Of a DNA stretch of 5,667 nt, positions 5,016-5,667 are shown one piece after another. Numbering within the stretch: the first letter of the stretch is position 1; every line of letters starts with the position of its first letter. Source of the DNA: Flavobacterium sp. GTDB taxonomy: Bacteria; Bacteroidota; Bacteroidia; Flavobacteriales; Flavobacteriaceae. Where the stretch lies: assembly GCA_017989775.1 (NCBI GenBank), contig JAGNPF010000117.1, forward strand, positions 1-5,667, in the 5' to 3' direction. Position numbers and translations under genes: made by a program. The notes below the pieces were generated by a model. The model ran no database searches. It was not told the origin of the DNA and saw only the letters and a list, made by a program, of their open reading frames with translations.

Positions 5016-5246
5016 ATGGAAAAAAGTCAATTTGAGGAATTAAGAAACGGCGTTCAGGAAATCATCGATTTTATTGCCGCCAAAGACAATCGATCTGCCA
5101 ACAACAAATTGTTGGAAGTGAGCGAAAAACTGGATGATTTCCTGGATCATGCCGAGGAAGACGAAGATTTGGTTGAAATCAGCAAATACCAAGTGTTGAT
5201 CAATCAATTGTTTCAAAAAATCAATCCCGAAGAAGAAGGTGAATAA
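5016..5246 (+). CDS. Small acidic helical protein, 76 residues, unknown function
   Basis: This protein has 21 Asp/Glu and 8 Lys/Arg, a net charge of about -13, and no signal peptide or membrane segment. Three helices can be drawn by eye: 2-22 (FEELRNGVQEIIDFIAA), 27-47 (NNKLLEVSEKLDDFLDHAEE) and 50-68 (LVEISKYQVLINQLFQKI), so a small helical bundle is likely. I do not recognise a family. It starts 2 bases after the stop of the basic peptide, and its end overlaps the start of the YchJ-like gene by 8 bases, which points to coupled translation of all three. The opposite charges of the two neighbouring small proteins suggest they may bind each other, an inference that rests only on charge and position. 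Confidence 0.8.
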   Translation: MEKSQFEELRNGVQEIIDFIAAKDNRSANNKLLEVSEKLDDFLDHAEEDEDLVEISKYQVLINQLFQKINPEEEGE

Positions 5247-5625
5247 TTTGGGACTTTGTTTTTGTGGCTCGGAATCCACTTTCCGTGATTGTTGCCAAAA
5301 ATATATCGATGGAATCGAAAAGGCACCAACAGCCTTGGCCTTGATGAAATCCAGATATTCTGCTTATGCCAGCCACCAAGCGGATTATTTATTGGATACA
5401 ACCCACAGTTCCCAAAGAAAATACTATTCTAAAGCCGATATTTTGAATTGGGCCATCTCCAACCAATGGCAAAAATTGGAAATCATTTCCTTCACGGAAA
5501 ACACCGTGGAGTTCAAGGCTTATTTTCTGGATGCAAACAAGATTGGTGGTGTGCATCACGAATTTTCGACTTTCAAACAAGAAAACGGCAGTTGGTTTTA
5601 TGTGGATGGAAAGTTTCCTGACTAA
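5239..5625 (+). CDS. YchJ-like protein with N-terminal SEC-C zinc motif
   Basis: This 128-residue protein belongs to the YchJ/UPF0225 type. The SEC-C motif is intact: Cys7, Cys9, Cys18 and Cys19 in CFCGSESTFRDCC, which binds one zinc ion in this family. The stretch KAPTALALMKSRYSAY (28-43), typical of YchJ proteins, follows. The remainder (DILNWAISNQWQKLEIIS, VEFKAYFLD, GVHHEFSTF, NGSWFYVDG) fits the NTF2-like barrel usual for the family. The length is normal and the biochemical role is unknown. SEC-C domains also occur at the end of SecA, but nothing here links it to secretion. The GTG at 5239 is chosen as start because it gives a short lead to Cys7; an in-frame TTG at 5248 is an alternative. 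The start lies inside the end of the preceding gene. No terminator is visible in the 42 bases left in the window. Confidence 0.9.
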   Translation: MNNLGLCFCGSESTFRDCCQKYIDGIEKAPTALALMKSRYSAYASHQADYLLDTTHSSQRKYYSKADILNWAISNQWQKLEIISFTENTVEFKAYFLDANKIGGVHHEFSTFKQENGSWFYVDGKFPD

Positions 5626-5667
5626 AAGAGGAATCTTGTACAAAAGTTTGTGAAACGACCATTTTTG

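Noticed and set aside
5389..5643. Minus-strand 84-codon frame over the YchJ-like gene
   Set aside because: It is antisense to a clearly recognised family protein with an intact zinc motif.
5626..5667. Short palindrome TTGTACAA in the last bases
   Set aside because: Eight-base palindromes are common by chance, and there is no flanking context to judge it.

Overview
This is an ordinary chromosomal segment that looks like a member of the Flavobacteriaceae, most likely Flavobacterium or a close relative. The clues are AT-rich DNA, A-rich leaders without a Shine-Dalgarno, promoter-like sites fitting the Bacteroidetes pattern TTG-N17..23-TAnnTTTG, a DUF4369/TlpA lipoprotein, and a J-domain/KTSC fusion of the kind found in this group. 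I see no mobile element, CRISPR array, phage gene or obvious new defence system.

Layout. Positions 2-580 (+) hold the C-terminal part of a rhomboid protease, cut by the window edge. A SIMPL-domain exported protein follows at 632-1321 (+). It converges on a tRNA-Tyr gene (1384-1464, -) across one hairpin that can terminate transcription both ways. Next, on the minus strand, comes a DUF4369 + TlpA-thioredoxin lipoprotein locus (1638-2801). It is split by an in-frame TGA at 2043-2045, which separates the lipoprotein half from the half carrying the intact WCGPC active site. Three more minus-strand genes follow: a small coiled-coil protein (3012-3248), a J-domain + KTSC protein (3386-3826) with its own promoter and terminator, and an unknown 82-residue protein (3962-4210).

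A divergent promoter region (4211-4303) then drives a tight plus-strand four-gene operon (4304-5625). It encodes an unknown 185-residue protein whose start codon lies almost at the predicted transcription start, an unlisted 50-residue basic peptide, a 76-residue acidic helical protein, and a YchJ-like SEC-C zinc protein. The genes overlap or sit within 2 bases of each other.

The observations most worth a second look are the TGA-split thioredoxin gene, the oppositely charged small-protein pair inside the compact operon, and the possible leaderless mRNA that starts that operon. No intergenic stretch exceeds 300 bases.
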